Shown piece by piece: positions 62,391-64,000 of a DNA stretch of 64,000 nt (within the stretch, counting starts at the first letter, position 1; each line of letters starts with the position of its first letter). The position numbers and the translations under genes were made by a program. The stretch is from Arthrobacter sp. ov407 (GTDB lineage Bacteria; Actinomycetota; Actinomycetes; Actinomycetales; Micrococcaceae): positions 120,801-184,800 of the forward strand of contig NZ_FNGD01000010.1 of NCBI RefSeq assembly GCF_900102895.1, read 5' to 3'. The notes below the pieces were generated by a model. It was not told the DNA's origin. It saw only the letters and a program-made list of their open reading frames with translations, and ran no database searches.

Positions 62391-63538
62391 TGAAGGCCGT
62401 TCATTTCGGAGCCGGAAACATCGGGCGGGGATTCGTGGGCCTGCTGCTGCACGAGGCCGGGTATGAGGTGGTGTTCGCCGACGTCGCGGAGGCCCTCATC
62501 ACCGAGCTGGCCGCCGCGGACAGCTACCAGGTCCACGAAGTGGGAGAGAATCCCGCCGTCCGTACCGTCGACAACTTTAGTGCGCTGAACTCCGGCACCC
62601 AGGAAACCGATGTCGTCAAGGAAATCGCGACGGCGGACATCGTCACCACCGCCGTCGGCCCGCACATCCTGAAGTTTGTGGCGCCTGTTATCGCCAAGGG
62701 GATCGCGGCGCGCGCCCCCGGGCTGGCGCCGCTGCAGGTGATGGCGTGCGAGAACGCGATCAACGCGACCGACATCCTGAAGTCCGAAGTCGCTGCCCAG
62801 TGGGATCCGGCCGCCGGGTCCCTGGACGTAGCCGCCGTGTTTGCCAATACGGCCGTGGACCGGATTGTGCCCAACCAGGAGGCCGGGCAGGGCCTGGATG
62901 TCACGGTGGAGACGTTCTATGAGTGGGTGATCGACCGAACCCCGTTCGCCGGGAAGGAACCGGTCATCCCGGGCGCGACCTTCGTGGACAATCTGGAACC
63001 CTACATCGAACGGAAGCTGTTTACCGTCAACACGGGGCACGCGGCGGCGGCCTACTTCGGCTTCGAGGCCGGCCTGGGCAAGATTTCCGAGGCCATGGCC
63101 GATCAGGACGTCGCGGCCGACGTGCGCGCCGTCCTGGACGAAACCAAGGAACTGCTGGTGGCCAAGCACGGCTTCAACCGCGCGGATCAGGAGGCGTACG
63201 TCGAGAAGATCCTGGGCCGCTTCTCCAACCCGCACCTGCCGGACACCGTTAACCGGGTGGGCCGTGCCCCGCTGCGCAAACTCAGCCGGCACGAACGCTT
63301 CATCGGCCCCGCTGCCGAGCTCGCCGAGCGCGGAATTGTCCCCGAGGCGCTGCTCGGGGCGATCGCCGCGGCCCTGCGCTTCAACGATCCAGCCGACGCC
63401 GAGGCCGTGGAGCTGGCGAAAATCCTCTCCGCCTCCACGCCCGACGACGCCACGGAGAAGATCACCGGCCTGGCAGCGGACCACCCGCTCTTCGCCGCTG
63501 TCTCCTCCCTCATCGAGGAAGCCAAAGCTATCGTCTGA
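62390..63538 (+). CDS. mtlD: Mannitol-1-phosphate 5-dehydrogenase
   Basis: 382 residues from a GTG that overlaps the mtlA stop (TAGTG). KAVHFGAGNIGRGFVGLLLH is the NAD-binding N-terminus; the catalytic region shows ERKLFTVNTGHAAAAYFGFE. It oxidises mannitol-1-phosphate to fructose-6-phosphate. Coupled to mtlA and followed by a strong terminator. Confidence 0.95.
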   Translation: MKAVHFGAGNIGRGFVGLLLHEAGYEVVFADVAEALITELAAADSYQVHEVGENPAVRTVDNFSALNSGTQETDVVKEIATADIVTTAVGPHILKFVAPVIAKGIAARAPGLAPLQVMACENAINATDILKSEVAAQWDPAAGSLDVAAVFANTAVDRIVPNQEAGQGLDVTVETFYEWVIDRTPFAGKEPVIPGATFVDNLEPYIERKLFTVNTGHAAAAYFGFEAGLGKISEAMADQDVAADVRAVLDETKELLVAKHGFNRADQEAYVEKILGRFSNPHLPDTVNRVGRAPLRKLSRHERFIGPAAELAERGIVPEALLGAIAAALRFNDPADAEAVELAKILSASTPDDATEKITGLAADHPLFAAVSSLIEEAKAIV

Positions 63539-63555
63539 TCAACGCCCTAGCTGGG

Positions 63556-63598
63556 CGCCGACGCCGGAACTCACGTGAGTACCGGCGTCGGCGTTTTT
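63556..63598 (+). terminator. Rho-independent terminator of the mannitol operon
   Basis: A 12-bp stem CGCCGACGCCGG/CCGGCGTCGGCG (63556-63567 with 63582-63593) is followed by TTTTT. The loop carries a further perfect palindrome ACTCACGTGAGT (63569-63580), which would extend the hairpin. The best intrinsic terminator in the window. Confidence 0.92.
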
Positions 63599-64000
63599 CC
63601 CGTTGCGCTATCACCTACGGCCGCTATTCGCCGGGCAGAGTCATATGGTCGCAGCAACGCTCTGATTGATGGAGCGTTTGATGGTCAATGTGTTTTCCCT
63701 GGATGCGCGCACTGAGTTCTTCGATCTGGTGTGCGCAGGGATGTCGATTCTTGCTGCGGCCCGGCGTGTCGGAGCCACTCATGGGACCGGGAGGAACTGG
63801 TGGGCCCAGTCTGGCCGGATGATGACTGTGGACATGGGGCCCGTCGGGGGTCTTTCGGATCCGGCGCCCACGGCCGAAGGGCCGGGGGGGCCGGGCATTG
63901 AACCTGGCTGAGCGGGGAATGATCCAGATGGGCCGGCGGGGCGGGCTCAGTTACGCCAAGGTTGGCGAGGCGATCGGCCGGGACAGATCCGTGGTCTGGC
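63599..64000 (+). mobile_element. IS30-family insertion element, left part only
   Basis: The transposase start lies 127 bases after the mtlD stop, just past the operon terminator. The exact left end and its inverted repeat were not identified, and the right end is outside the window. The insertion site between the mannitol operon and the following genes may explain the absence of a directly following ptsH, but this is inference. Confidence 0.6.
63666..64000 (+). pseudogene. IS30-type transposase, N-terminal part, frameshifted and cut by window end
   Basis: The first frame (63666-63911) encodes ARTEFFDLVCAGMSILAAARR, then VGATHGTGRNWWAQSG, an HTH head typical of actinobacterial IS30-like transposases. 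It then runs out of frame. In the next frame (+1), the continuation LNLAERGMIQMGRRGGLSYA then KVGEAIGRDRSVVW is the IS30 HTH. The switch lies at or near a run of seven G (63884-63890); one G fewer would join the frames. Indel, programmed frameshift and sequencing error cannot be told apart. The start could be TTG 63666, ATG 63669 or ATG 63681. Confidence 0.8.

Overview
The window looks like chromosomal DNA of a high-GC actinobacterium of the Micrococcaceae, most likely Arthrobacter or a close relative such as Pseudarthrobacter. The basis is the high GC with G/C-rich third positions, the single-chain 180-kDa NAD-glutamate dehydrogenase, the alpha/beta 2-oxoacid dehydrogenase operon, the family-level look of the proteins, and many start codons with a TANNNT -10 box only 6-7 bases upstream (leaderless layout). 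The genus is inference; no rRNA, tRNA or CRISPR array was recognised.

Layout. 1-406: 3' end of an ATP-dependent DNA ligase. 570-13883: a catabolic island for hydroaromatic compounds. An MHS-family transporter and an IclR regulator diverge, followed by a tightly packed run of shikimate/quinate dehydrogenase, 3-dehydroshikimate dehydratase (QsuB type, fused to an HPPD-like domain), protocatechuate 3,4-dioxygenase (pcaHG), pcaB, pcaD, pcaC, pcaF, pcaIJ and pcaR. Together these would take shikimate or quinate via protocatechuate and the beta-ketoadipate pathway to succinyl-CoA and acetyl-CoA. 13910-20221: small membrane proteins, a lipid kinase, an ACT-domain membrane protein, a DinB-like protein, a membrane protein/XRE regulator pair, mscL and a FUSC protein. 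20232-23753: a second aromatic module, with an AAHS (PcaK-type) transporter divergent from an IclR regulator and pobA, feeding 4-hydroxybenzoate into the same pathway.

23883-37148: an NTF2-like protein coupled to a FAD monooxygenase that seems to lack a conventional start codon, a thioesterase, a GNAT acetyltransferase, NAD-glutamate dehydrogenase, purB with a coupled histidine phosphatase, a WXG100-like protein coupled to an alpha/beta hydrolase, a membrane protein and hisC. 37209-41122: a 42-bp near-perfect palindrome followed by a three-gene 2-oxoacid dehydrogenase operon (E1 alpha, E1 beta, E2). 41268-46819: acyl-CoA ligase, universal stress protein, aminotransferase, FMN reductase and a divergent TetR regulator. 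47180-53122: a complete peptide-type ABC importer. 53244-57730: a Gfo/Idh/MocA oxidoreductase, alanine dehydrogenase divergent from a PucR regulator, and an excisionase-like HTH protein. 57750-63538: the mannitol PTS block (ptsI, TetR regulator, mtlA, mtlD). 63666-64000: the start of an IS30-type transposase with a frameshift at a G7 run, cut by the window edge.

The most unusual signals are regulatory or structural rather than a wholly new system. They are the palindrome before the 2-oxoacid dehydrogenase operon, in-frame minisatellites in three catabolic enzymes (12-bp x4, 18-bp x3, 15-bp x5), the CTGA coupling of a monooxygenase, an orphan WXG100-like/hydrolase pair, a 90-bp element with 11-bp terminal inverted repeats, and several clean palindromes placed over divergent promoters.
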